Assembly: GCA_964624235.1 (NCBI GenBank)
Contig: CAZUXY010000012.1
Location: forward strand, 18,912 to 82,911
Reading direction: 5' to 3'
DNA from: CAZUXY01 sp964624235
Lineage (GTDB): Bacteria > Spirochaetota > UBA4802 > UBA5368
DNA: 64,000 bases
Part shown: one piece after another, positions 33,465 through 42,128 of the stretch
Layout: the number at the start of each line of letters is the position of its first letter
How positions within the stretch are numbered: position 1 is the stretch's first letter
Notes under the pieces: model-generated
The model's input: only the letters and a program-made list of their open reading frames with translations
What the model was told of the DNA's origin: nothing
The model's database searches: none
Position numbers and translations under genes: made by a program

Positions 33465-33938
33465 TTACAGTCCGCCTCCCCACAGGTCGTTTCTCGACGG
33501 GTCCTGTATCTCTTTCACCATTTCATCAAATTTCTGTACCCTGAAGCCCACGCTCAGGACCCGGTACTTCCCCCCGGCGGAAACCGCGAGATGGGCATGC
33601 GCCCAGCTGTCCCGGCGGGTTCTGCCGGGGAAGCAGACCAGCACCACTTTTTCAGTATTACCCGCGGGCGTTCTGGCGTACAGAGAACTCAGGCGGGGAT
33701 CGTTCATTTGGTAGTTAGCGAGGTTTTCACTCCTGTTGACCCGCGTGAAATCCTTCAGCGCGGCGCGGGCTGTTGTTATCGCCGTCTCCTTTTCGAAACT
33801 GAACTGAAAAATCCCGGTTTCCCTGTACCGGCACTGCGTAAGCACCAGCAGTGTGAATAAAATCGCCGCCGCTGACTTTACGTGCCCACCCTGAATAAGA
33901 ATGCCGCCGACCGGTAACGTCTTTTTCGATACCCGCAT
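33465..33938 (-). CDS. hypothetical lipoprotein
   Basis: A 157-residue protein with a basic N-terminus, hydrophobic core and lipobox LTQC (Cys36), so it is probably lipidated and exported. The mature part has mixed alpha/beta character, with segments TAITTARAALKDF, VVLVCFPGRTRR and KYRVLSVGFRVQ. The family is not recognised. GGAGGG lies just upstream of the ATG. It starts 12 bases after the PilZ gene and is probably cotranscribed with it. Confidence 0.65.
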   Translation of the reverse strand: MRVSKKTLPVGGILIQGGHVKSAAAILFTLLVLTQCRYRETGIFQFSFEKETAITTARAALKDFTRVNRSENLANYQMNDPRLSSLYARTPAGNTEKVVLVCFPGRTRRDSWAHAHLAVSAGGKYRVLSVGFRVQKFDEMVKEIQDPSRNDLWGGGL

Positions 33939-33950
33939 TATCCCTCCGTA

Positions 33951-34229
33951 TCAGATAAAACATATCGCCATATAGATCGACCCGCCGTCGTCCAGGAACC
34001 GTACGATTCGCCCCTTCCCGCAGAAAAGTTCGGGAAGCCCGTCGGTGTTCTCAAAAAAGACCTCGCAGCCCATCTGATCACGGTCCAGAGGCGCCTCCCT
34101 GCTTTTTTCGACGCACACCAGGGCGCCGCGTTGTGAGTAGTTATGGATTGTACACGAATAGCGCTTTCCATCAAGGGAGATACTGGCCGTGTTATCCGCG
34201 GTCATCCTGTCATATTGCCGCCGTTCCAT
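33951..34229 (-). CDS. PilZ-domain c-di-GMP binding protein
   Basis: A 92-residue single PilZ domain. Both ligand motifs are visible: RxxxR (R4-R8 in RRQYDR) and N30-x-S32-x-x-G35 (NYSQRG), preceding a short beta-rich core. The start at 34229 is chosen because GGAGGG lies six bases upstream; the longer frame adds 29 residues without similarity. The following gene encodes a lipoprotein, so the PilZ protein may regulate an envelope component, although no motility gene is adjacent. Confidence 0.78.
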   Translation of the reverse strand: MERRQYDRMTADNTASISLDGKRYSCTIHNYSQRGALVCVEKSREAPLDRDQMGCEVFFENTDGLPELFCGKGRIVRFLDDGGSIYMAICFI

Positions 34230-34558
34230 GCATACCCTCCGCCACGGATTGTGGGGAACAATCTTTACCCTCTGTTGAATGAGTGAAAAAGTTAAGGGAC
34301 TGAAAACACCGGACACCCGTTATGATGAAACCAATAATACCGCATTTTCACCACAGATGTAAAGTATAATAACGTTTTAATTTCCGTTTAATTATTTCCC
34401 GCTACACCCATGATTCTACGCCCGGGATATCTTCCAAAGCGAATATAAACTGACAACGTGAGACCACCTGATACGGGTGCGCCGCATTTATAAAGGCATT
34501 GAAGACCGGCCAGAAGGCGGACCTAACGTCGATTGTGCATTCCGCGGAACGCCTTGCA
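34230..34558. other. intergenic region with PilZ promoter
   Basis: About 330 bases before the PilZ gene (minus) and after the DUF3943 gene (also minus). On the minus strand, TTTACA (34363-34358) and TATTAT (34339-34334) are separated by 18 bases and lie about 105 bases before the start, a good sigma-70-like promoter. No coding frame seen. Confidence 0.42.
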
Positions 34559-35680
34559 CTATTTCCGCAATATTTTTTCAGCTGAAAGCTGCGCGGGTGA
34601 AAGGAGACGGACGCTGACCCGATATGACCCGAAGTGCTGCCGGTTGAGTTCCCGGTTTATCACCAGCATCGGATCCAGGAGGAAGACCACCACGTCCCGG
34701 ATCAACCCCTTTCTGAAACTGTGCTCCACGAACAGGGCGCTCTGGTACAATGCCTCCCCGAACAGCGAGCCGCCTATGCCGGTAAACACGAGATCATTCA
34801 GGGAGACCTGTTCCCTGATTTCCCCTGCATATTCCCAGAACAGACTCCCTCCCACGGCGAATACTACCGATTCAAGAAAGGAATAACCGTTGGTTCTCGC
34901 CGCGTTAAAATAGAAATTCCCCGAATAAATATGCCCTATGCAGTTCGTGGAAAAATTGTTGTTATCGAACTTCCAGCCGTCGGACACCTTTTGCTTGAAA
35001 CCGTTCCACGTAAGAGGATACTCCCAGTCGTCACGGTTGCTTTTTATGTCCATATAATAGGCCGCCTCGCCCGCGGCGTTCAACGCCAGCACCTCTCCCA
35101 TGGTAAGCCAGAACCTGCGTGACTCCGCGAGCCCGGGGCGGGCCTCCATGGTAAAACCCGAGAAGGCATCGCCCAGTTCGTCCTGTCGGTATGATACGTC
35201 GGTTATCCTGTAAGTATCCAGCCGTGGCATGCGCCTGTATGCGGGTAATTCATGCCCGCTCCGGGACGAATAAGCGAAAATGCCCACCATGTCCTTTAGT
35301 GATTTCTGGGACAGCCAGTCGTACTTACGGTCCCTGGGGACGTCCCACTGAACCAGGATTTTTCCTCGAAGCCGTGCAGGAACCAGCAGGGTAAACCTCG
35401 TCAATGCCATACCATCGATGGATTCGAACGAACTGCGGAATTCCATATCGCCGGTTCCGATGATGTTTTTCTTCCCCGGCCCCGGCCGCAGTATTGCTTC
35501 CAGACTGCCCAGTATTCCTTTACCCAGGGGGAAGCTGCCGGTGAATCCCAGGGTTTCCAGTTCAGGTTTTTTTATCTTCAGAGGGGGGCTTTCTCCCGGT
35601 TCGGCGGAAAGTGAAAGCCCCCGGACAGCGAGAAGCAGGCAGAATACCCCTATTTTCCGCAGAGTGTGTTGCTTTTTCAT
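34559..35680 (-). CDS. DUF3943 envelope protein
   Basis: A 373-residue protein with an N-terminal signal sequence (MKKQHTLRKIGVFCLLLA). The C-terminal half matches the DUF3943 pattern: DGWKFDNNNFSTNCIGHIYSG, FYFNAARTNGYSF, SLFWEYAGE, SLNDLVFTGIGGSLFGE. Members are predicted outer-membrane-associated proteins of unknown function. The N-terminal half (about 40-190) is beta-rich and has no recognised domain. It is encoded 145 bases after a beta-barrel protein on the same strand, which could be in the same transcription unit. Confidence 0.72.
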   Translation of the reverse strand: MKKQHTLRKIGVFCLLLAVRGLSLSAEPGESPPLKIKKPELETLGFTGSFPLGKGILGSLEAILRPGPGKKNIIGTGDMEFRSSFESIDGMALTRFTLLVPARLRGKILVQWDVPRDRKYDWLSQKSLKDMVGIFAYSSRSGHELPAYRRMPRLDTYRITDVSYRQDELGDAFSGFTMEARPGLAESRRFWLTMGEVLALNAAGEAAYYMDIKSNRDDWEYPLTWNGFKQKVSDGWKFDNNNFSTNCIGHIYSGNFYFNAARTNGYSFLESVVFAVGGSLFWEYAGEIREQVSLNDLVFTGIGGSLFGEALYQSALFVEHSFRKGLIRDVVVFLLDPMLVINRELNRQHFGSYRVSVRLLSPAQLSAEKILRK

Positions 35681-35825
35681 TTTAATTCTCTGTTATTTCC
35701 TCAACACCATAGGAAACTGATTCTGTTCCTTATGTGACGTAAATCCATGGAAAGTGAGACGTTTTGTCAGGATACTTATATCACATGATACGGTTCCCGC
35801 AGGTCGCCGCCTGGCAACAAAGGAA

Positions 35826-37124
35826 CTACAGTTGAAGCTGTACACGTAACAGCAGCCTGTTCCAGCCGTGGGCCCTGTCGGCGGTACGCAGGTGGCTGAC
35901 GATGTCCCACCGTTCCCATACGGCCCCCAGGAAGAGGTTTTTCATTATCTTATAATCGGGCGAAACCGAAAGTATGCTGACAAAATCCCAGGCGTCCTCG
36001 CCCTCCAGCGGAAAGAAAAAATACATGTTCCACCGGGTTTCCAGCCGCCATACGCCCCTGTAGTCCGCCATGAAGGAACACATCACGGGCAGTGCGCCGC
36101 TGTAATAAAAATTGTCCTTTCGTTCCCCGCCGTAACCCTTCGACCGGAATATCTCACTCAACGAGTTCTCTTCCTCAGGGGTTATACCGGTAGCCGTCAG
36201 GGACGAGTTGACCGAAGGCCCCAGGCCCGCGCCGCAGTAAAATTTATATGAAACATCGCCCGCACGGGACAGTGTCAAACCAAAACCGACCGCCCTGAGT
36301 ACAAAATACTGTATATGGGGATGATCGCGGTATATTTCATCGCTCCAGTTAAAACTGTCAAGGTTACCTGTCGGCCTGAAAAAATCAATGCCCGAATAGA
36401 CACCGAACACCCTGCGTTTTATTATACCCTCCCGCTCCGCCGAAGCGTGGGTTCCATAAAGCATGATGTCGATACGGTACGACAGGTCCCAGAGCTTCTT
36501 ACCTATTGCGGCTGAGACGGAAATGTCGAAATAATCACCCACACCCAGGGGGATCTCCCCCATCAGTGCCGATGACGGATCGTACATCAGGCTGAACCCC
36601 AGGTACACTTCCCCCCTGTACGGTTCCGGGACCCCCGGTCCGCCCTCCCTGAAACGGCCGTACCCGGCGGCCGCCGAGGCATGATACGACCGGTACACCG
36701 CCGGAGCTTCCCCCCGGTCCATACAGCTCTTCAGATAGGGGATCACAAGCAGCTTCAGGTCGTTTTCCGACTTCAACCTTTCCCTCTGCACACGAAAATC
36801 CCTGCCCGCGGAGCGTCCGTTGTAGCGTAACTTCACGCTGATGGTGATATCATTACCCGCAGGACGTCCCCTGATCGTAACGGTGAGGGTGTCCGTACGT
36901 CCGGCGAACCTGTATGCGGTAAGGACCTCGTGGTCGACCGAGGTCTTCCAGCCCTCAGCCTGAAGAATGCCACGGTAAGAGTTCAGCAGGTTTTCCATGG
37001 CAGTGTCAATTTTGTCCGCACCCGAGTCAGTAACCGTACCGGCAAACAGTGCGGTGTTCAGCAGCAGCACAGCGAGTATGGTTCCCGTCCACCGCCCCAA
37101 CAAATGCGTTCTTATCATCAACAT
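35826..37124 (-). CDS. predicted outer-membrane beta-barrel protein
   Basis: A 432-residue exported protein with a signal peptide (cleavage likely after LFA). Residues about 30-150 form a small alpha/beta domain; from about 160 on, alternating aromatic/hydrophobic segments (YLGFSLMYD, YDISVSAAIG, YRIDIMLYG, LETRWNMYFFF, LLLRVQLQL) and a C-terminal aromatic-poor but leucine-rich end suggest a barrel of some ten strands. The family is not recognised. It starts 36 bases after the last ABC exporter gene, so it may be an accessory protein of that operon. Confidence 0.55.
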   Translation of the reverse strand: MLMIRTHLLGRWTGTILAVLLLNTALFAGTVTDSGADKIDTAMENLLNSYRGILQAEGWKTSVDHEVLTAYRFAGRTDTLTVTIRGRPAGNDITISVKLRYNGRSAGRDFRVQRERLKSENDLKLLVIPYLKSCMDRGEAPAVYRSYHASAAAGYGRFREGGPGVPEPYRGEVYLGFSLMYDPSSALMGEIPLGVGDYFDISVSAAIGKKLWDLSYRIDIMLYGTHASAEREGIIKRRVFGVYSGIDFFRPTGNLDSFNWSDEIYRDHPHIQYFVLRAVGFGLTLSRAGDVSYKFYCGAGLGPSVNSSLTATGITPEEENSLSEIFRSKGYGGERKDNFYYSGALPVMCSFMADYRGVWRLETRWNMYFFFPLEGEDAWDFVSILSVSPDYKIMKNLFLGAVWERWDIVSHLRTADRAHGWNRLLLRVQLQL

Positions 37125-37160
37125 CCCACTCCATCACAAATCATCACCGGCTGTAACAGC

Positions 37161-38087
37161 TTATACGCCCATACGGCGGGCATGGGTCACAAACACGTCC
37201 TCCAGGGTAGCGGTTATTCTTTCCGTATGGAAATCCCTTAACCCCGCGCTTCTCAGCACCCTGCCCAGTTCCTTTTCCAGGGGAAAGTCCTTTTCACAGA
37301 GGATGTGAATGTCGCTGCCGAAGATGGCAGCCTCCCTGATGAAGGGCAACCCTGTAACCATTTCAAATACCTTTATGAATTCCGGCGCCCTGAGCGCATA
37401 TACCCCGTGGGGAAGCTCGCTCTTCAGGTTTGCCGGGGAATCCAGGGCGATGATTTTCCCGGCGATGATCAGTGCCATTCGGTCGCAGTGTTCCGCCTCG
37501 TCCATGTAGTGGGTGGTGACGAAAATGGTCTTACCCTCCCGCGAGAATTCATAGATGAGTTCCCAGAAATTGCGGCGCATAACCGGGTCCACCCCGGAAG
37601 TCGGCTCATCAAGGAACAGGATCGAGGGGTCGTGGAGAATGGCCCCACCCAGTGCGAGCCGCTGTTTTATCCCGCCGGGCAGGGTACTTACCAGCGCGTT
37701 CCTTCGGCGGCCTATACCCGCCATGTTCACCACATAGTCGGTCCTCTCCCGCAGCCGCGCGCCCTCGAGCCCGTAGATACTGCCGAAGAACTCGAGGTTT
37801 TCCTGCACCGTGAGGTCGTTATACAGGGAGAACTTCTGTGACATGTAACCGATGACGTTCTTGATGTTTTCCTGTTCGCGTACAATATCGAAGCCCGACA
37901 CCGTACCGCTTCCGCCGGTGGGCGAAAGTATCCCACAGAGCATGCGGATGGTGGTGCTCTTCCCCGCCCCGTTCGGTCCCAGAAAACCGAAAATCTCCCC
38001 CCGTGCAACGGAAAAGCTTATGGAATCCACCGCGGTGAATCCGTCAAACTTTTTTGTGAGGTCCCTGACTTCCACCGAAGTTTCCAT
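37161..38087 (-). CDS. ABC exporter ATPase, second copy
   Basis: A 308-residue ABC ATPase of the DrrA/YbhF type. Walker A GPNGAGKST, Q-loop YMSQKFSLYND, signature-like TLPGGIKQRLALG, Walker B ILFLDEPTSGVDP and H-loop TTHYMDEAEH. It is assigned start 38087 because AGGAGG lies eight bases upstream and the longer frame adds 126 residues of unrelated sequence. Its start codon overlaps the stop of the preceding permease (TAATG). The C-terminal tail (about 225-308) is the usual DrrA-like extension. It probably pairs with the other ATPase of the operon in one exporter. Confidence 0.92.
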   Translation of the reverse strand: METSVEVRDLTKKFDGFTAVDSISFSVARGEIFGFLGPNGAGKSTTIRMLCGILSPTGGSGTVSGFDIVREQENIKNVIGYMSQKFSLYNDLTVQENLEFFGSIYGLEGARLRERTDYVVNMAGIGRRRNALVSTLPGGIKQRLALGGAILHDPSILFLDEPTSGVDPVMRRNFWELIYEFSREGKTIFVTTHYMDEAEHCDRMALIIAGKIIALDSPANLKSELPHGVYALRAPEFIKVFEMVTGLPFIREAAIFGSDIHILCEKDFPLEKELGRVLRSAGLRDFHTERITATLEDVFVTHARRMGV

Positions 38088-39256
38088 TATTCCAGCCTCC
38101 TGCTGAATCTGCGCACGCTCAGCCATAGAAGCACCGTTCCCAGAAGGACGAGTGCTGTGACCTCCTTCCATAATACCGCCGCCCCGACGCCTTTGAGAAA
38201 AATACCGCGTATAACTGTGATGAAATACCTCATGGGATTCAGCAAAGAGATCAACTGGAACACCTCGGGCATGGCGTAAATGGGGAAGATGAAACCCGAA
38301 AAGAGTATTGCCGGTATGAAGAACAGAAAGGTGGACAGCATGGCCTGCTGCTGTGTGAGGGAAACCGTCGATATATAGAGCCCGACCGCCAGGGTGCAGA
38401 TTATATAAAAAAAGCTGCCCAGCAGCAGAAAGCCGAAGCTTCCGTTGAAGGGAACACGAAACCATGTAATGGCGATAATGGTGATTACACAGATGTCGAT
38501 AAACCCGATGATGGCGAACGGAAGGGTTTTTCCGATAACGAATTCCAGCGGCCGTAAAGGGGATACGATGATCTGCTCGATGGTCCCGCTTTCACGCTCT
38601 TTCACCACCGACATCGAGGTCAGCATGATGGTAATGAGGGCAACCAGGAGTCCAAGCACGCCGGGAAGATAGAAGTTTCGGCTGGCAAGATCAGGATTAA
38701 AAAGGGCGCGCTCCTTAACCTCCAGGGGTTCCTTCATGCGCATCCCTCCGGCCTCGCGTCCAAGCACCAGCATGCGGACCTTGCGGCCGAAATACGCAAG
38801 CGAGTAGTCCCCGGCTATCTGGTTTACATAGGCCTGGATGACCGCCGCGCGGTTTGAATCGGTGCCGTCCAGGATTATCTGCACCTGGGCGCCTTTACCC
38901 GAGACGACCCTCTCTCCGAAACCCCTGGGTATGTGCATGTAGATATCGACTTCTCCGCCGTCGAGCAGTCGCGCGGATTCACCGGGTGCGGCAATTGATT
39001 CCGAATGAATAAAATACCCGCTGGCGGTGAACCTGCGCAGAAATTCCCGGCTTCGGACGCTCCGGTCTTCGTCGAGTACCGCCATCTTTATCCGGTTCAC
39101 ATCGGTATTCACGGCATACCCGAACACGAAGAGCATGATCACGGGCATTCCGAAGAGCATCATGACCATCCGCTTGTCCCTTAGGGTCTGCTTGAACTCT
39201 TTAACTACGAGACTTTTTAATATACTTTTCCGTACTGATTTCATTTTTATCACCAT
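38087..39256 (-). CDS. ABC-2 type exporter permease, second copy
   Basis: A 389-residue ABC-2 permease of the YbhR/YhhJ type: one TM helix near the N-terminus (about 30-50), a large periplasmic loop containing RAAVIQAYVNQIAG and PRGFGERV, and five C-terminal TM helices. The segment KERESGTIEQIIVSPLRP before TM3 is typical. A second start at 39244 (MKSVRKS) is preceded by GGTGAT and may be the real one. It is four bases downstream of the first permease and overlaps the next ATPase by one base. Confidence 0.92.
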   Translation of the reverse strand: MVIKMKSVRKSILKSLVVKEFKQTLRDKRMVMMLFGMPVIMLFVFGYAVNTDVNRIKMAVLDEDRSVRSREFLRRFTASGYFIHSESIAAPGESARLLDGGEVDIYMHIPRGFGERVVSGKGAQVQIILDGTDSNRAAVIQAYVNQIAGDYSLAYFGRKVRMLVLGREAGGMRMKEPLEVKERALFNPDLASRNFYLPGVLGLLVALITIMLTSMSVVKERESGTIEQIIVSPLRPLEFVIGKTLPFAIIGFIDICVITIIAITWFRVPFNGSFGFLLLGSFFYIICTLAVGLYISTVSLTQQQAMLSTFLFFIPAILFSGFIFPIYAMPEVFQLISLLNPMRYFITVIRGIFLKGVGAAVLWKEVTALVLLGTVLLWLSVRRFSRRLE

Positions 39257-39260
39257 AGGT

Positions 39261-40412
39261 CTACGCGTCGGGCAGACGCAGGGTGAGTTTGCGTACGCTC
39301 AGTACCGCGACCAGCAGGGCGAAACACGCCAGGAACAGTATCTGCGTCCAGAGGAAAAAGGCCCCTACCCCCTTCAGGGCGATCCCCTTGACCAGAACGA
39401 TCAGGTACCGTGCCGGGATAAGATAAGTGAAGGCCTGGAGGGCCAAGGGCATATTCTGGATGGGGAATACGAATCCTGAAAGGATAAATGAAGGAAGATA
39501 CGTCGCCACCATGGCGACCTGAACCGAAAGCACCTGCACCCGCGTGGCGGACGAGATAAGAATCCCCAGGGTCGAAGTGCCTGCGAGGAAGAGGACCGCC
39601 AGCAGATAAAGTTCCGTAAAGCTGCCCTTGATCGGAACATTGAAGACAAAATACCCCACACACAGTGTCAGGATCACGTCGAACAGGCCGATAAGCAGGT
39701 AGGGTATCAGTTTCCCCGCCACCACCTCCCACGACCGTACCGGCGTCGTGATGAGGGTTTCCATGGTTCCCCGTTCCCATTCACGGGATATCGTAAGCGA
39801 GGCGATGAGCGCCGATATGATCGCCAGAACGATGACGATAAGTCCGGGGATGATGAAGTTCTTGCTCTCGAGTTCGGGATTATACCAGATGCGGCTGCGT
39901 ATGTCCACCGGCGCGGCGAAAGAGGATATGCCTATCCTCTTCATCTCACCCACCTTGATGTCCAGGTTGTAGTTGGAGACTATGCCCTTTACGTACCCCA
40001 TCGCCACCGTCGCCGAGGTGGAATCGGAACCGTCCACCAGGAGTTGCACCCCGGTTTTCTTTCCCGCCTTGAAGGTCCGTTCGAAACCTCGTGGTATTAC
40101 CATCACCATGGTGACCTTTCCCGCGTCGATCAGCCTGTCAGCCTCGGCAAAACTTTCCACATGCCGGTTCACGTCCAGATATTCGGTATGGGAGAACTCC
40201 CCGATAAACCTCCGCGACAGGGAACTCCGGTCCTGGTCGTAGACCGCGGTGCTTACATGCTTAACGTCCACGGTGAGGGCATAACCGAAAAGCATGATAA
40301 GCAGGGCCGGCGCGAAAATGGAAAGGATGAGACTCCTCATATCCCGGCGGATCTGGAGCCATTCCTTCCCGGCGACGGCGGCGACCCGCACGATCGATTT
40401 GACCGATTTCAT
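39261..40412 (-). CDS. ABC-2 type exporter permease, first copy
   Basis: A 383-residue YbhS-like ABC-2 permease with the same topology as the following gene and about one third identical residues by eye: N-terminal TM, periplasmic loop with VIPRGFERTF, then C-terminal TM helices with REWERGTMETLITTPVRSWEV, and PIQNMPLALQAFTYLIPARY before the last helix. The two permeases probably form a heterodimeric channel. It is preceded by the first ATPase with a single base between stop and start. Confidence 0.92.
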   Translation of the reverse strand: MKSVKSIVRVAAVAGKEWLQIRRDMRSLILSIFAPALLIMLFGYALTVDVKHVSTAVYDQDRSSLSRRFIGEFSHTEYLDVNRHVESFAEADRLIDAGKVTMVMVIPRGFERTFKAGKKTGVQLLVDGSDSTSATVAMGYVKGIVSNYNLDIKVGEMKRIGISSFAAPVDIRSRIWYNPELESKNFIIPGLIVIVLAIISALIASLTISREWERGTMETLITTPVRSWEVVAGKLIPYLLIGLFDVILTLCVGYFVFNVPIKGSFTELYLLAVLFLAGTSTLGILISSATRVQVLSVQVAMVATYLPSFILSGFVFPIQNMPLALQAFTYLIPARYLIVLVKGIALKGVGAFFLWTQILFLACFALLVAVLSVRKLTLRLPDA

Positions 40413-40413
40413 C

Positions 40414-41328
40414 TCACTCCTCCCCCGAAACGATTTCCATGAAACAGTTCTCCAGGCTCGGCGCCTTTTCGCGCACTGAAAGTACCCTGACCTTCCCCTT
40501 TGAAAGAACGGCGGAGATTTTTTTCATCCCGGCCCTTATCTCTGATACGAACACCCTGAGGGCGGTTCCTTCGCGGATCACCCCCGTAAACATGCCGCTC
40601 TTCTTCAATACGGTCTCAGCCTTCCACACATCGTCAGTCGTCACTTCCAGAAGCGCCCTGGTCATGGAACGCTTTATTTCCGCCGGGGTGCCCATGGTGA
40701 TGAACCTTCCCTGGTGCATAAGCGCCACCCTGTTGCAGCGTTCCGCTTCATCCAGATAGGCGGTGCTCACCACGATGGTGACCCCGTCTCCCAGAAGATC
40801 GTACAGAATCTTCCAGAACTCCCTGCGGGAAACGGGATCAACACCGTTGGTGGGCTCGTCCAGGAGGATCAATACCGGTTTATGAATGAGGCAGCACGCC
40901 AGACCCAGCTTCTGTTTCATGCCGCCCGAAAGATTCCCGGCCAGGCGGTCCTTGAAGGGGCCCAGGCGGCTGAATTCATAAAGCCGCGGGACCCTTTCCC
41001 TTATTGCGTTACCGGAAACCCCGAACAGTCTTCCGAAAAAATACAGGTTTTCCTCCACGGTGAGGTCCTCATACAGGCCGAACCGCTGGGGCATGTACGC
41101 GAGTTCTTCTTTGATCCCATAGGGATCCTTCCGCACATTAATGCCGTTGACGGTGATTTCCCCCGCGCCGGGAAGCAGTATCCCCGATATCAGGCGCAGC
41201 AGGGTGCTTTTACCCGCCCCGTCAGGGCCCACGATGCCGAAAATCTCACCCTGTCGCACCCTGAACGTCAGGCTGTCCACCGCGGCGGTCTCTCCGAAGC
41301 GTTTGGTGATATCCAGTGCGGTAATCAC
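40414..41328 (-). CDS. ABC exporter ATPase, first copy
   Basis: A 304-residue ABC ATPase. Walker A GPDGAGKST, Q-loop MPQRFGLYED, signature LSGGMKQKLGLA, Walker B ILLDEPTNGVDP. The H-loop residue is alanine-flanked (STAYLDEAE) and the usual histidine of THYMDE is replaced by alanine, so this subunit may carry a degenerate site while the second ATPase keeps TTHYMDE. It overlaps the HlyD-like gene by four bases and lies one base before a permease. Confidence 0.9.
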   Translation of the reverse strand: MITALDITKRFGETAAVDSLTFRVRQGEIFGIVGPDGAGKSTLLRLISGILLPGAGEITVNGINVRKDPYGIKEELAYMPQRFGLYEDLTVEENLYFFGRLFGVSGNAIRERVPRLYEFSRLGPFKDRLAGNLSGGMKQKLGLACCLIHKPVLILLDEPTNGVDPVSRREFWKILYDLLGDGVTIVVSTAYLDEAERCNRVALMHQGRFITMGTPAEIKRSMTRALLEVTTDDVWKAETVLKKSGMFTGVIREGTALRVFVSEIRAGMKKISAVLSKGKVRVLSVREKAPSLENCFMEIVSGEE

Positions 41329-42128
41329 TTCTTTTTCTCCTGTAAGATTATTTCAGCGTCGGCGGGCATGCCGGGCTTCAGGCTCAGATCGGGGTTGTCG
41401 ATAGCCACCTTCACCGCAAAGACCAGTTTCACCCTTTCTTCTTTGGTCTGTACGGTTTTAGGAGTGAATTCCGCTCTATTGGAGATGGACACCACTTTCC
41501 CCTGATACGCTTTCCCGGGGAATGAATCGATGTATATTTTCACCTTCTGCCCTATTTTCACCAGACCGAGCTTCTTTTCGTTCACATAGAGATACATCCA
41601 GGGACGGGTGAGGTCCGCCAGGGTGAGTATAGGGGTCCCGGGAAAGGCCATCTCGCCCACCTCAAGATTGGTGTCCAGAACGATGCCGCCGATGGGCGCG
41701 TAAATGACCGCGTTGTCTATGGTTGCGTTTACCTGGTCATACGCCGCCTTCGCCACCCGGTATGCGGCCTCGGCGTTGTCCAGGTCCCTCTTTGAAACGG
41801 ACCCCGTGCCGTAAAGGTCCCTGACCCTCGTGAAGTTGCGCGTCGCGTTTTCAAAGTTCGCCCGGGCTGAAAACCGTTGCGCCGAGAGTTCATCGTATTC
41901 CAGCTTCACCACAAGGTCCCCCTTCTTCACCGTTTCGCCCTCGTTTCTGGGGAGATCGGCCACGCGCCCCGCGATCTTGGAACTTATCTCTATTTCCGTC
42001 ACCTCGATGGTGCCGGTTCCCTCTATGCGTAAGGAATTATCGCCTCGGCCGCGGAACACCTCAAAGTACAGGGTCGCACCGACGAGCAGAAGCACCACCA
42101 CCGCCAGTGGGATTATTTTCTTTTTCAT
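41325..42128 (-). CDS. HlyD-family membrane fusion protein (YbhG-like)
   Basis: A 267-residue periplasmic adaptor with an N-terminal anchor (MKKKIIPLAVVVLLLVGA). Lipoyl halves GRVADLPRNEGETVKKGD and IYAPIGGIVLDTNLEVGE flank a helical hairpin of about 60 residues (SARANFENATRNF, AAYRVAKAAYDQV). The beta-barrel part contains VKIYIDSFPGKAYQGKV and SLKPGMPADAEI. It links the ABC-2 exporter to the TolC-like channel encoded just upstream. It overlaps both neighbours by four bases. Confidence 0.92.
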   Translation of the reverse strand: MKKKIIPLAVVVLLLVGATLYFEVFRGRGDNSLRIEGTGTIEVTEIEISSKIAGRVADLPRNEGETVKKGDLVVKLEYDELSAQRFSARANFENATRNFTRVRDLYGTGSVSKRDLDNAEAAYRVAKAAYDQVNATIDNAVIYAPIGGIVLDTNLEVGEMAFPGTPILTLADLTRPWMYLYVNEKKLGLVKIGQKVKIYIDSFPGKAYQGKVVSISNRAEFTPKTVQTKEERVKLVFAVKVAIDNPDLSLKPGMPADAEIILQEKKK

